From positions 1 to 49,220 of the forward strand of contig JAJXWR010000009.1 in assembly GCA_021781515.1 (NCBI GenBank): DNA of 49,220 bases, in the 5' to 3' direction. Shown here piece by piece: positions 15,312 through 24,423 of the stretch. The DNA is from Pseudomonadota bacterium (GTDB lineage: Bacteria > Pseudomonadota > Gammaproteobacteria > Pseudomonadales > Moraxellaceae). The notes beneath the pieces are model-generated. The model was not told where the DNA came from and searched no databases. It saw only the letters and a list, made by a program, of their open reading frames with translations. Within the stretch, counting starts at the first letter, position 1; each line of letters starts with the position of its first letter. The position numbers and the translations under genes are program-made.

Positions 15312-18271
15312 CAGGCCTCTTGGGGTTCAGTGGATTCACTGATTTGACCAGGCAGGGTGATTTGTACAATAACGCCCTGGCCCTGATCATAATCGGATTT
15401 ATCCATCAGATGGATTTTACCAAAATGTTCGCCGATAATACCATGAACCAGCGTCAGACCGAGTCCGGTGCCTTTGCCGGCTTCTTTAGAGGTCACAAAC
15501 GGTTCAAACAGATGTTCACGGACAACGGGTGATAAACCCGTACCAAAATCTTCGACTTCTATCTGCAGGGAATGTTCACTGCCCTGACAACGTACAATAA
15601 TGGCATCTCCTGATTTTGAGGCATCCCGGGCATTGGATAGTAGATTGACAAATACCTGCATTAGTCGTTGCCTGTCGCCACGAACGACAGCCTCTTCGGT
15701 ACACTCGTTGATAAAGCGATAATCCCGGCCGTCGGGTACAATGCGTAACAGGCTCATGGCTTCATCCACACAATGTCTGATGGAAACGGGGTCCCTGGGA
15801 CGTTGGGAGTTGAGATTGTCACTACGGGCAAAGCCCACGAGGGACTGCACAATATCAGAAATGCGCCGGGTCTGTTCAATAATCTGACTGCTGGTTAAAC
15901 GCACTTCTTCGTCCGCAGTTTCCGCCTTCAGATTTTGTGCCAGGCAGGCGATGGCGGTGACCGGATTGCCAATTTCATGTGCGACACCTGCGGCGAGTTG
16001 ACCGATAGAGGCCAGACGTTCAGCATGTGTCAGTTGCAGTTCCAGCATGTGAATACTGGTAATGTCTTCAATGACAATGACTTGATTCTCATCTAGCCGA
16101 GTACCCTCACTGCCGATCAGCGCACGGTTCAAGCTCACCCAGCGTGGCGATCCCAAGCAGTCGATTTTATGGCGGTAGACGTGTGGCGTTTCACCTTGTA
16201 CAAATTCTGTCAATACCGACCGCCAAGGTTCGGGCAGGTGGCTGATGTTGGAACCCGTGGCTTCTTTACTGGAGATGCCAGTATATTCAACGATGGTTTT
16301 ATTCCAGTGGAGAATTTCCATATCCCGGCCCAGTGTGCAGACGCCAATCGGCAAATCATAAAGAATCTGCCGTTGAAAACGCCGCAGGGCATCCAGTTGC
16401 CCGGATAAACCAGACAGCCGGTTTTTGTAGTCTTCCAGGCGTGATTCCATGAAATGAATATCCACCGCTGCATCGGGCTCGGCATGAATCTGGTAGGGCA
16501 AGTGCTGATCCAGAAGCTCCTGAGCAACGGCAGGACCGAGTAATCCAGAAAGGTTGGATTCTAGCTGATCACGTAACCGGCGCAGTGCATAAGGCGAGTT
16601 TTCCTGGGGAGTCATCTTCAGATCTTGCAGTGCCTGCTGCACTTCTCGCTCCGCAGACTGGGATCCCAAGGGGGTAGACAGTGCCTGCTGGAATTCACCG
16701 ATAGAATGTACCGGCAATTCCCAGCGTTGCGGGCGACGCAGGTTGTCCACGGAACAGTTCAGGGCAGCGGCATGCTCAGCCTGACTTTGCTGACCAGACA
16801 GGGAGGCAATGATGTATATGGCCGCATTGCTTAAGGTAATCATTAAACCGGCACTTTGCCAGTATTCTGGGTTGGCAGTAAAACCGATGACGAAACTGCC
16901 CAGATTGATAAGTTCAAAGCGCATCAGAAAGGGAATGAGAAAACCTAAGAACCACAGGCTCATGCCCGCACTTAAACCCCAGATAAAACCTTGGCGGCTG
17001 GCCCGTGGCCAGAACAGGGTTCCCACCAGACCTGGAGCAAATTGTAGGGTGCCGATAAAAGTGACCGTTCCCATTTCGGTGAGGCTATGTTGTTTATGCA
17101 GCGCTACAAACAGCCCGTAGGACATGGCGATCACCATGAGAATCAAAAGACGGCGGATGCGCAGCAGCCATTCATAAATATTCTGTTCAGGCGGTGGTTG
17201 ATAAAGCGGCAGGATGACGTGATGCAGCAACATAGAGGAAATGGCCAGCGTAGTGACAATGATAACACCACTGGCGGCAGACAGACCAGCCATGAACGTG
17301 AGCAGTGTCAGCAAGTTACTGTTAGAGGCCATGACCACCGCCAGTGTGTAATACTCCGGATCAATTTCCACATTGGCCAGTTTTAGTCCCGCCCAGAGAA
17401 TTAGGGGTACAGGAAGGGCGATAAGCAACAAATACAGCGGAAAGGCCCAACTGGCTTTGAGCAGATGTTGCGGTTGCTGGTTTTCGGTAAACACCATCTG
17501 ATACATATAGGGCATGACGACGGCAGAGAACAGGAAGGCCAGCATCAGGGTGTGCCAGGGGGTATCGCGCAGGGGCTTGTACAGCAGTTGCAGGCTCTGT
17601 GGGTTGTGGTGCAGCCACTGACCTAATCCCGCCGGGCCACCCAGTACGCCCCAATAGGCATACCCCCCCACACTCAGCAGTGCCAACAGTTTGATGATGG
17701 ATTCAGCGGCAATGGCCACGACCAGTCCTTCATGTTTTTCTCGGGGACGAATATGGCGAGTACCAAACAACAGGGTAAAAGCACTGATCACCACACAAAA
17801 CCACAGTGCCAGCGTGTTGGGCAAATCCGTATGTGTCAGAAGGCCAATGCTGTCCGCCACTGCCTGAATCTGCATGGCGAGAATGGGCATGCAACTGACC
17901 AACATCGCCAGGGTGGTCAGTGTTCCGACCCATTGACTCCGATAGCGGTAAGCGAACAGATCCGCAAGCGATCCCAGATGATGGGTGCGGGTGAGCTTGA
18001 GGATTGGGACGAGTACCACGGGAGCCAGCAGGAAGGAGGCAGTGACACCAAAATAAAAGGCCAGAAAGTTATACCCCATCTGATTGGCAAAACCGACAGC
18101 CCCAAAAATTGCCCAGGCGGAGACATAGACGCCCAGCGACAATATATAGATCAGCGGATGACGGAGAAAACGCACCGGCACTTTGCCTGAATCGCAGATA
18201 TAGGCAATCAGGAAAAGCAGCAGCAGATAACAGATACCGGCACCCAGCAGTGCGCCGAGGCTAAAGATCAT
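15311..18271 (-). CDS. cbrA: Solute-symporter/histidine kinase fusion (CbrA type)
   Basis: The 986-residue protein has an N-terminal sodium/solute symporter (SLC5/PutP-like) domain of about 13 membrane helices (roughly 1-500). A linker, a PAS domain about 630-740 (YDLPIGVCTLGRDMEILHWN), a HisKA domain with phospho-acceptor His765 (GVAHEIGNPVTAI) and a HATPase with NLLSNARDAS and GKGTGLGL follow. Length and order match Pseudomonas CbrA (about 980 residues), a sensor that has also been linked to histidine transport. The start at 18271 overlaps the small upstream gene by 11 nt. The partner CbrB is encoded directly downstream. Confidence 0.92.
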   Translation of the reverse strand: MIFSLGALLGAGICYLLLLFLIAYICDSGKVPVRFLRHPLIYILSLGVYVSAWAIFGAVGFANQMGYNFLAFYFGVTASFLLAPVVLVPILKLTRTHHLGSLADLFAYRYRSQWVGTLTTLAMLVSCMPILAMQIQAVADSIGLLTHTDLPNTLALWFCVVISAFTLLFGTRHIRPREKHEGLVVAIAAESIIKLLALLSVGGYAYWGVLGGPAGLGQWLHHNPQSLQLLYKPLRDTPWHTLMLAFLFSAVVMPYMYQMVFTENQQPQHLLKASWAFPLYLLLIALPVPLILWAGLKLANVEIDPEYYTLAVVMASNSNLLTLLTFMAGLSAASGVIIVTTLAISSMLLHHVILPLYQPPPEQNIYEWLLRIRRLLILMVIAMSYGLFVALHKQHSLTEMGTVTFIGTLQFAPGLVGTLFWPRASRQGFIWGLSAGMSLWFLGFLIPFLMRFELINLGSFVIGFTANPEYWQSAGLMITLSNAAIYIIASLSGQQSQAEHAAALNCSVDNLRRPQRWELPVHSIGEFQQALSTPLGSQSAEREVQQALQDLKMTPQENSPYALRRLRDQLESNLSGLLGPAVAQELLDQHLPYQIHAEPDAAVDIHFMESRLEDYKNRLSGLSGQLDALRRFQRQILYDLPIGVCTLGRDMEILHWNKTIVEYTGISSKEATGSNISHLPEPWRSVLTEFVQGETPHVYRHKIDCLGSPRWVSLNRALIGSEGTRLDENQVIVIEDITSIHMLELQLTHAERLASIGQLAAGVAHEIGNPVTAIACLAQNLKAETADEEVRLTSSQIIEQTRRISDIVQSLVGFARSDNLNSQRPRDPVSIRHCVDEAMSLLRIVPDGRDYRFINECTEEAVVRGDRQRLMQVFVNLLSNARDASKSGDAIIVRCQGSEHSLQIEVEDFGTGLSPVVREHLFEPFVTSKEAGKGTGLGLTLVHGIIGEHFGKIHLMDKSDYDQGQGVIVQITLPGQISESTEPQEA

Positions 18272-18437
18272 CGAATTTTTGCCCCCGGTTCATCCAGTAG
18301 CCGAGGCCAATCAGCGCCGCCCAGAGCAGGTAGGGACGATACCATTCATCACCGGCATGGCTCCACCAGGAAATTACGGCGGGTGAGAGCAGGTATGAAC
18401 CTGCCAGTAGCAAAAGCACAATACGATCAATGTACAT
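18261..18437 (-). CDS. cbrX: Small membrane protein co-translated with CbrA (CbrX type)
   Basis: The likely start is ATG 18437 (MYIDRIVLLLLAG), giving 58 residues with two membrane helices (RIVLLLLAGSYLLSPAVISW and PYLLWAALIGLGYW). A longer in-frame extension upstream looks non-coding. Pseudomonas has a similarly small membrane-protein gene, cbrX, overlapping the start of cbrA, and the identification rests on that position and size rather than clear homology. It may aid CbrA translation or membrane insertion. Confidence 0.68.
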   Translation of the reverse strand: MYIDRIVLLLLAGSYLLSPAVISWWSHAGDEWYRPYLLWAALIGLGYWMNRGQKFDDL

Positions 18438-18469
18438 GAATACTGTCTCAGAATGCCGCTGTATCAGAC

Positions 18470-18493
18470 TAGCAAAAAGTGCGCATTTTGCTA
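18470..18493. promoter_or_regulatory. Inverted repeat upstream of cbrX
   Basis: Perfect 8-bp arms TAGCAAAA and TTTTGCTA are separated by 8 bp, about 35-55 bp upstream of the cbrX start. Size and location suit a dimeric-regulator operator or, less likely, an RNA hairpin. Confidence 0.45.
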
Positions 18494-18633
18494 AAGATGA
18501 TGTGAGCTCAGGCCTGGGAGTTTTCAGGTGGACGATCCATTGTGCACTATTCAATGACAGGGGCGTCAGTCAGATGGCCGACTTGCCCCACTGAAAACCT
18601 GTAACCGTGGAGAAGACCAGTGAACATCGCCAG

Positions 18634-18649
18634 CTCACAATATTGTGAG
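18634..18649. promoter_or_regulatory. Perfect 16-bp palindrome in the divergent region
   Basis: CTCACAATATTGTGAG is a perfect palindrome in the 366-bp gap between cbrX (minus) and the small membrane protein gene (plus, 18804). It is a strong operator candidate for either divergent unit. I saw no second copy. Confidence 0.5.
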
Positions 18650-18803
18650 TATTGTATTGGTGCTGTGATCGGTTATTCTTGAATGGCAGTGTATGAATCG
18701 TTAAACAAAATGTCAGGAATAAAATTAACAGGATGTTTGATTCAGTTAACCGTTTCAATTATGTTGTAAATGTCAATAAATTAACAATCAAGGAGAAAGC
18801 GAC

Positions 18804-19163
18804 ATGGCTACTCTTGCTGTTACTACAAAAGATCAGTTACAACGGGCGATTGACAGTGGTGTGGCCAATATCAGGGTGACGGGCACCCTGGCAAAAGATT
18901 TACAAGTCGCAAGACCGGTGATCACACTGGGAGGTTTTATGCTTTTCCTGCTCGCTACCGCTATCGTGGCTACGCCTTTCACGGCCGGCTTGTCTGACGT
19001 GGCGCTGTTGCCGTTGATGGCTATGTCGGGTATGGAAATGGCCGTTATTATTGCGGCAGTGGCGATTGGTCTGAGTCTGGTACTGGCGGTGTATAAAGGT
19101 TATGACGTGGAATCTGGTCGTGATGCCAACGGCAATTATTACCTGAATTTACGACGTAAATGA
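18804..19163 (+). CDS. Small two-helix membrane protein, family not recognised
   Basis: The 119-residue product has an excellent ribosome site (AAGGAG, 8 nt before ATG). The N-terminal 35 residues form a soluble module (TTKDQLQRAIDSGVANIRVT, then GTLAKDLQ). Two hydrophobic segments follow (ITLGGFMLFLLATAIVATPF and AVIIAAVAIGLSLVLAVY), then a short polar tail ending YYLNLRRK. Small proteins of this build seem to recur in proteobacteria, but I cannot name a family or function. The gene stands alone between divergent cbrX and the ald leader, in unusually AT-rich flanks. Confidence 0.75.
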   Translation: MATLAVTTKDQLQRAIDSGVANIRVTGTLAKDLQVARPVITLGGFMLFLLATAIVATPFTAGLSDVALLPLMAMSGMEMAVIIAAVAIGLSLVLAVYKGYDVESGRDANGNYYLNLRRK

Positions 19164-19395
19164 ATGGCTGACTTATTCTCTGAAATTGATCTGCATGTTA
19201 GATAAAAGTGCGCTGTGCAGTTACACATAAATGAATTGTATGGCGCATTTTGGCCACAATAACCAATTATTTGGCACTGAGGCTAAACATGAAATGAATT
19301 AATAAGTGGCTCGCTGTCAGTAATATTAAATACTTGCACTGTAAAAAATGGACTAAGGTGACAAGTGGTGTCATGCGTTGCTCACTGTGCAGTAC

Positions 19396-19423
19396 TTGCA
19401 TTATGGCCAGTCTGGCGTATGTT
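19396..19423 (+). promoter_or_regulatory. Candidate ald promoter
   Basis: TTGCAT and TATGTT are separated by 16 bp, about 70 nt upstream of ald. Just upstream, TGACA-N5-TGTCA (19360-19374) is a possible operator. The remainder of the 19164-19492 gap shows no gene. Confidence 0.35.
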
Positions 19424-19492
19424 TAAAGGAAGAGGTAGACCATCAAATTGATTTCAGCCGCAAGACGTTGACTGTATCGCCGGGAGGGTGTG

Positions 19493-20557
19493 ATGAAAAT
19501 TGGTGTTCCTGGAGAAATAAAAAACCAGGAAGGTCGAGTGGCCTTGACCCCGGCGGCGGTTGCTGCTCTGGTTCAGTCGGGACAGCAGGTGTTGATCCAG
19601 CAAGGGGCAGGGGTTCGGGCAGGATTTGCCGATCAGCACTACCAAGAGGCAGGAGCGCAGTTGTGTACAACACCTCAGCAGGTCTATGACGAAGCGGAGG
19701 TGCTGGTGAAAGTCAAGGAACCGCAAGCATCGGAGGTGGGCTGGTTACGACCCGGACAACTGCTGTTCTGTTATTTGCATCTGGCCGCCGCTGCTGATTT
19801 GACCAGTCAGTTGCAAGAACGACGGGTATCAGCACTGGCGTTCGAGACTGTCAGTGCACCAGATGGAAAATTACCGCTACTGGCACCGATGAGCCGGATT
19901 GCCGGTGCCTTGGCGATTCAACTGGCCAGTGTGTATCTGACGGCAGTACAGGGGGGGAAGGGTTGTCTGATGGCGGCCATACCAGGATTGCCGAGAACCC
20001 AGGTGGTGGTACTCGGAGGTGGGGTCGCTGGTACACAGGCCGCCTTACTGGCTGCGCAGATGGGGGCTCAGGTCAAGGTGTTTGAGCAACGTCCTGAGGT
20101 ATGCGAGCGACTGGGGCAACTGCACCCCGGGGTGACGCCGTTGCCAGCGGTTGCAGGGCCGATGGGCGAAGCGATTGCCAGTGCGGATTTGTTGGTGGGG
20201 GCGGTGCTGGTGCCTGGTGCCAAAGCCCCGAAACTGGTGCCGCGTTCCTGGGTGGCAGCGATGCCAAAGGGATCGGTGATTGTCGATATTTCGGTCGATC
20301 AGGGCGGCTGTATTGAAACCATTCATGCCACGACCCACACAGAACCGACCTATGTGGAGGAAGGTGTGGTGCATTGTGCCATCACTAATTTGCCGGGGAT
20401 TGTGCCACACTCGGCGACCCAAGCCTTATCCAGTGTGTTGTTGTCCTATGTGCAGCAGTTGGCACAGGCCGGTACGCAGTGGCAGCAATTGCCCTGGGTG
20501 CAGTCTGCCTTGAATGTTCATCAGGGAAAAGTACAGTTGGCGGCGTTGACTCGCTGA
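19493..20557 (+). CDS. ald: Alanine dehydrogenase
   Basis: The 354-residue protein carries the AlaDH/PNT N-terminal signature (MKIGVPGEIKNQEGRVALTP), the substrate-side MSRIAG segment, a Rossmann NAD-binding loop GGGVAGTQAA and the C-terminal PTYVEEGVVH block. It should oxidatively deaminate L-alanine to pyruvate plus ammonium with NAD, or run in reverse. It is slightly shorter than the usual 370 residues, and the normally conserved block after VVH is diverged (NLPGIVPHSAT), so related amino acid dehydrogenase activity cannot be excluded. I choose ATG 19493, 5 nt after GGGAGGG. A GTG one codon upstream is possible. It converges on asnB with a 33-bp gap. Confidence 0.85.
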   Translation: MKIGVPGEIKNQEGRVALTPAAVAALVQSGQQVLIQQGAGVRAGFADQHYQEAGAQLCTTPQQVYDEAEVLVKVKEPQASEVGWLRPGQLLFCYLHLAAAADLTSQLQERRVSALAFETVSAPDGKLPLLAPMSRIAGALAIQLASVYLTAVQGGKGCLMAAIPGLPRTQVVVLGGGVAGTQAALLAAQMGAQVKVFEQRPEVCERLGQLHPGVTPLPAVAGPMGEAIASADLLVGAVLVPGAKAPKLVPRSWVAAMPKGSVIVDISVDQGGCIETIHATTHTEPTYVEEGVVHCAITNLPGIVPHSATQALSSVLLSYVQQLAQAGTQWQQLPWVQSALNVHQGKVQLAALTR

Positions 20558-20590
20558 AAGCACGGTTCGCTACGGTGAAAAACAGCCGAG

Positions 20591-22468
20591 TTATAAAATG
20601 ATGGTGTTGTCGGCCAGTGTTTTAAGTTGTTGCAGGGATTCGGCGAGGATCAGCAGTTGCAGGATCTGCTCATCACTGGCCAGCCGTGGGCGGTTACTGG
20701 CACCTAGCAGGCGCTTTACGGCGGTGGTCTGGATCTGACCGTTGGTTAACTGTTCCAGACGCACCCCCAGATCCGACAACCATTCCTGTTGTTGCAGCAA
20801 TGGTCCTAATGGCGGATTAAATCCACGTTTTTTAGCGGCAAACAAGCCGAGTTCATCCAGTGCCGGACAGACCTGACGGAATAGCTGTTTGGGAGGCTGA
20901 GTAAAACGCGCCTGCGGTGGCAGTCTTTGTATGGCTTCCACCAAGCGATAATCCAGCAACGGGGCGCGTAACTCCAGACCGTGACACATGCTGCAAAGAT
21001 CAGATTTGCGCAAGATATAATCAGGGAGAACATTCGTTCGGTCAATTGCCAGCAGTTGTTCCAGTGGTGAACGTTCCTGCCAGTCAGGTGGTGTCCAATA
21101 ATGCAGTGGCCCCTTGAAATCCGGTTGTAAAAAGAGCCGTTGACAGGGGTTGAATCCAGAAAAACGTAAACTATAGGCGTCCAGCCAGCCAAGACCGGCT
21201 TCCAGCAGTAATTTGTGCCAGCCTTTAGCCTCTGGGGATGCCGTGAGAATCAGCGGAATCTTCCAGCGGTTTTTTCTCCAGGCACTGCGTAAGTGTTGCG
21301 CATAGCGTTTATAGCCCCCCAGCAGTTCGTCGCCACCGTCACCAGACAGGACGACTTTTACCTGTGTCGCCGCCGCACGTGCCAGGTACCAGAGGGGCAG
21401 TGCACCCGGGTCTGCAAAAGGTTCGTCCAGATCTGCAACAATCTGCCTGAAATCCTCAGGAGAAGGTTGAGGAATGGCAATGATTTCTGCGTTCAGGTGT
21501 AAATGCCGGGCAGTTCGCAGCGCCTGTTGACTCTCATCGAAGGCGCTGTCCGCAAAGGCGGCCGTGAAGGTCCGCATGTCCTGGTGGCCGCTGTCAGCCA
21601 GATGACTGGCGACTACCGTGGAGTCAATACCACCGCTTAAAAAAAGTCCGACCGGTCGGTCAGCCACGGTGCGTAGCTCGATGGCCTGACGTAACTGTAC
21701 AGTCCAGGACAGATCTTCCCAGGAACGCTCGGAATCGGCGTGGGATTGCACCGCTGATTCCAGCGACCAATAGCGATGTTGCGTTAATTTCCGCTGCCGC
21801 AGATCAAAGCGGGCATAGTGACCGGCGGGCAGACGATTAATACCACTAAAAATACTGTGGGGGCAGGGAATGGAGCGGTGTGCCAGATAGGCATCAATGG
21901 CGGCAGGAGACCAGTGACGCTGCGAGCGGGGCAATAATGGAATCAACGCCCGAACCAGAGACGCAAAAGCCAGATTACCGTCGATCAGGCTATAGACCAG
22001 AGGTTTAAGTCCCAGACGATCAGTAATCAACCACAGCACCTGTTGATTTAAATCCAGTATTGCCAGCGCAAATTTACCCCGAAGCCGTGGCAGCAAGCCG
22101 ATGCCCCAGTATTGATAGGCACGCAGAATGAACTCAGTGTCCGAGCGGGTATGAAAGACCAGCCCCTGACGTTTGAGTTCGGCGGCATCGGCTTGCCAGT
22201 CATACACTTCTCCGTTATAACTGATCCAGACGCTACCATCTTCATTGCCCATCGGCTGATCGGCTTCAGGGCGAGGGTCAATAATAGCTAGTCGTGTGTG
22301 CACCAGGGCGAGTGTTGCGGCCTGATGCGGATCCACCGGCTGACCATTGCTATCCCAGGAACGGCTGTGCTGCGCGTCAGGGCCGCGTTGGCGCAATGCC
22401 TGTTTCATCAACTGCACCAGGGCAGGTGATTGAGCTGACTGATGGCTGAACCCGCCAATACCACACAT
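20591..22468 (-). CDS. asnB: Glutamine-hydrolysing asparagine synthase family protein
   Basis: The 625-residue protein has an N-terminal class II glutaminase domain with catalytic Cys2 (MCGIGGFSH) and the RGPDAQ and YNGEVY blocks. The synthetase domain has the PP-loop SGGIDST at 278-284 and SGDGGDELLGGY. It forms asparagine from aspartate, ATP and glutamine, or amidates a different carboxylate. Proteins of this length (closer to Bacillus AsnB/AsnO than to E. coli AsnB at 554) are also found in polysaccharide clusters, so substrate is not certain. Its ATG directly abuts the stop of the upstream ABC1-kinase gene (TGAATG), implying coupling. Confidence 0.88.
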   Translation of the reverse strand: MCGIGGFSHQSAQSPALVQLMKQALRQRGPDAQHSRSWDSNGQPVDPHQAATLALVHTRLAIIDPRPEADQPMGNEDGSVWISYNGEVYDWQADAAELKRQGLVFHTRSDTEFILRAYQYWGIGLLPRLRGKFALAILDLNQQVLWLITDRLGLKPLVYSLIDGNLAFASLVRALIPLLPRSQRHWSPAAIDAYLAHRSIPCPHSIFSGINRLPAGHYARFDLRQRKLTQHRYWSLESAVQSHADSERSWEDLSWTVQLRQAIELRTVADRPVGLFLSGGIDSTVVASHLADSGHQDMRTFTAAFADSAFDESQQALRTARHLHLNAEIIAIPQPSPEDFRQIVADLDEPFADPGALPLWYLARAAATQVKVVLSGDGGDELLGGYKRYAQHLRSAWRKNRWKIPLILTASPEAKGWHKLLLEAGLGWLDAYSLRFSGFNPCQRLFLQPDFKGPLHYWTPPDWQERSPLEQLLAIDRTNVLPDYILRKSDLCSMCHGLELRAPLLDYRLVEAIQRLPPQARFTQPPKQLFRQVCPALDELGLFAAKKRGFNPPLGPLLQQQEWLSDLGVRLEQLTNGQIQTTAVKRLLGASNRPRLASDEQILQLLILAESLQQLKTLADNTIIL

Positions 22469-23881
22469 TCAGCGATCACCCTGAGCTTCAGTACCAGCAT
22501 CGGCCAGTTTTTTCCATTGCCCGATATAGGGTGCCAATAACGCACGCGCCTGAATACGGGCATCAATGACCGTCATAAAGGTATAAGCACCCATCAGTTT
22601 ACGGCTGACAAACATCAGTTCTTTAGGGGGCGCAGAAAAACCAATATTACCCGCTGTTCTGGCAGCCAGAGACATGGTGCGGGTATGCAGACGGCTTTGT
22701 CCCCAAAGATAATTTTTGTTGGCATCCAGACAAAAAGGTTCAATGTCTTCACTACGGGCAAAAGGCTCAATGGCCAGAAACAACAAGTGGGCAAACCGTT
22801 CCCGGCCCGCCAGCGTCATCTGTTCAAAAAAATAATACCCCTGCATGGCCGATAGCATCAAAGGCATATTGCGGTCATAGGCGGCTTCAGTCAGCCGACG
22901 GGCCAGCAGAATCAGATGATCAGGAAAATCCCGTACTGCGCCAAAGTCCAGACAGACCAGTCGGTCATAAGGTTGATTCGGGCAGAGGTGAATCAGATAG
23001 TTGCCAAAATTGGGGTCTGTCTGTATCTCCCCCCAGACAAAAATCTCCCTGGCACATAAATCCAGGGCAGCCAAGGCCAGCGCATTACGCCGTTCCTGAG
23101 GCAAAGCCAGTACTTGCGGGTGGTTGATCGGTACCCCAGGTTCATAACTGGTACACAGTACATGATCCGTACAATAGGCGCTGAATACTTCAGGAACAAT
23201 ATAGCGGGGATCTGCAGCCAGCAGATCATGAAATCGACGGGTAGTTTCACGTTCCAGCGGATAATTAACCTCCCGGTGCATCATTGAGCGGACTTCCTCC
23301 AGCCACTCTTCAAACTCCCGGGTCTGAGGCACCAGACGTGACAGTTTGATCAGGTGGGTCACCAGATCCAAGTCGGAATCCACCGCTTCTGCCACACCAG
23401 GGTACTGAATTTTCAGGCACAATTCCCGCCCATCGGATTTACGACGAGCCCGGTGCACCTGACCCAGCGAAGCGGCTCCCAGCGGAACCGGATTGACCTC
23501 CAGTTCGTCCAGCCGGGTTCCCAGTTCCCGCTGCAATACTTCAGTGATGGCATCAAATGAAAGCGCTGCTGTAGAATCATTGAGCCGGTGCATGGCTTGA
23601 GTGACTTCAGCCGGCAGAAAATGCTCACCATACAACGCCATCATCTGGCCGATTTTAACAATACTGCCTTTCAGTTTCCCCAGTTCATCCACCAGATATT
23701 CCGCTTGACGCGACAGGGCCTGACGCCGTTTTTCCTGACGGGTTCCAGGTTCAGCAAACAGACTACCGGCTGAAGCAGCGGCCAAACGCGCCCCAGCAAC
23801 AATACTGGCTTTCACCAGTGTGTACCGACGTTCAATCGCTCCGGTTTTAACCCGACGCATGGAAGGAGGCTGTTCTTTCAT
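22469..23881 (-). CDS. ABC1/AarF (UbiB-like) atypical kinase
   Basis: This 470-residue protein contains the hallmarks of the ABC1 family: KxGQ motif in VKIGQMMALYG, the Ala-rich loop PLGAASLGQVHRA that replaces a Gly loop, Lys in LCLKIQYPG, the catalytic QTDPNFGNYL and the metal site CLDFGAVRDF. Members assist coenzyme Q biosynthesis or other lipid steps as ATPases or kinases. It lacks the C-terminal membrane helices of true UbiB, so I give no symbol. Its pairing with asnB is unusual and suggests a shared, unknown task. Confidence 0.86.
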   Translation of the reverse strand: MKEQPPSMRRVKTGAIERRYTLVKASIVAGARLAAASAGSLFAEPGTRQEKRRQALSRQAEYLVDELGKLKGSIVKIGQMMALYGEHFLPAEVTQAMHRLNDSTAALSFDAITEVLQRELGTRLDELEVNPVPLGAASLGQVHRARRKSDGRELCLKIQYPGVAEAVDSDLDLVTHLIKLSRLVPQTREFEEWLEEVRSMMHREVNYPLERETTRRFHDLLAADPRYIVPEVFSAYCTDHVLCTSYEPGVPINHPQVLALPQERRNALALAALDLCAREIFVWGEIQTDPNFGNYLIHLCPNQPYDRLVCLDFGAVRDFPDHLILLARRLTEAAYDRNMPLMLSAMQGYYFFEQMTLAGRERFAHLLFLAIEPFARSEDIEPFCLDANKNYLWGQSRLHTRTMSLAARTAGNIGFSAPPKELMFVSRKLMGAYTFMTVIDARIQARALLAPYIGQWKKLADAGTEAQGDR

Positions 23882-24423
23882 CTACAGATTTTTTTCATTT
23901 TTAATAAAACCGACCTGTGCATGTGTTGCGATGGAATTTCCTGATTTTTCTAAAAATCCAAGGATGTTCCTTTTCTCATGGCATAATTCCGGTGGGCAGA
24001 ACGGTATTCAGCGACCCAACTGACCATGGGTTACACCGGCAGCGTATTATGACTGAGCCACATGTAAAACGACAGAGTTAAACCTGATTATTTTACCCGA
24101 TGCAACAAAAATGCCAGAGGTTCAGTTTGTCCATACCAACAGCGAATATCAGCAGCCCAAAGTCTCCCACTGACATCCTGTTCAGACCGCAGGCAAAAAA
24201 TTCAAAGATTCCTGTGCTGGTTCCAGTAAATCCTTGGCCCATGTCAGGTCTGTCGGCTCAGTGTACCGGTGGGAGGTCGAAGCCCAGGCTATCAAAAGAT
24301 AAGCCGACCTTCAGCCATCGGTCAGCCCGCCTCTTAATCATACTCATTTTGCAGGAAACCAATACCGAAGTTTATCTTCAGAAGCGTAAAAATGTTCCTG
24401 TTTTTTTGTGTAAGGAGCATAGC
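23882..24423. other. 542-bp gap without a supportable gene
   Basis: This stretch lies between two minus-strand genes. A plus-strand frame of 115 codons (24100-24447) runs into the lipoprotein gene antisense, has odd composition and no ribosome site. Minus-strand pieces near 24120-24330 look faintly protein-like but are broken by stops, which might reflect an old decayed gene. No repeat or clear promoter was found. Confidence 0.4.

Noticed and set aside
19240-19290. Sigma-54 promoter (TTGGCAC near 19271)
   Set aside because: TGGCAC is present but the required TTGC element at the fixed spacing is absent.
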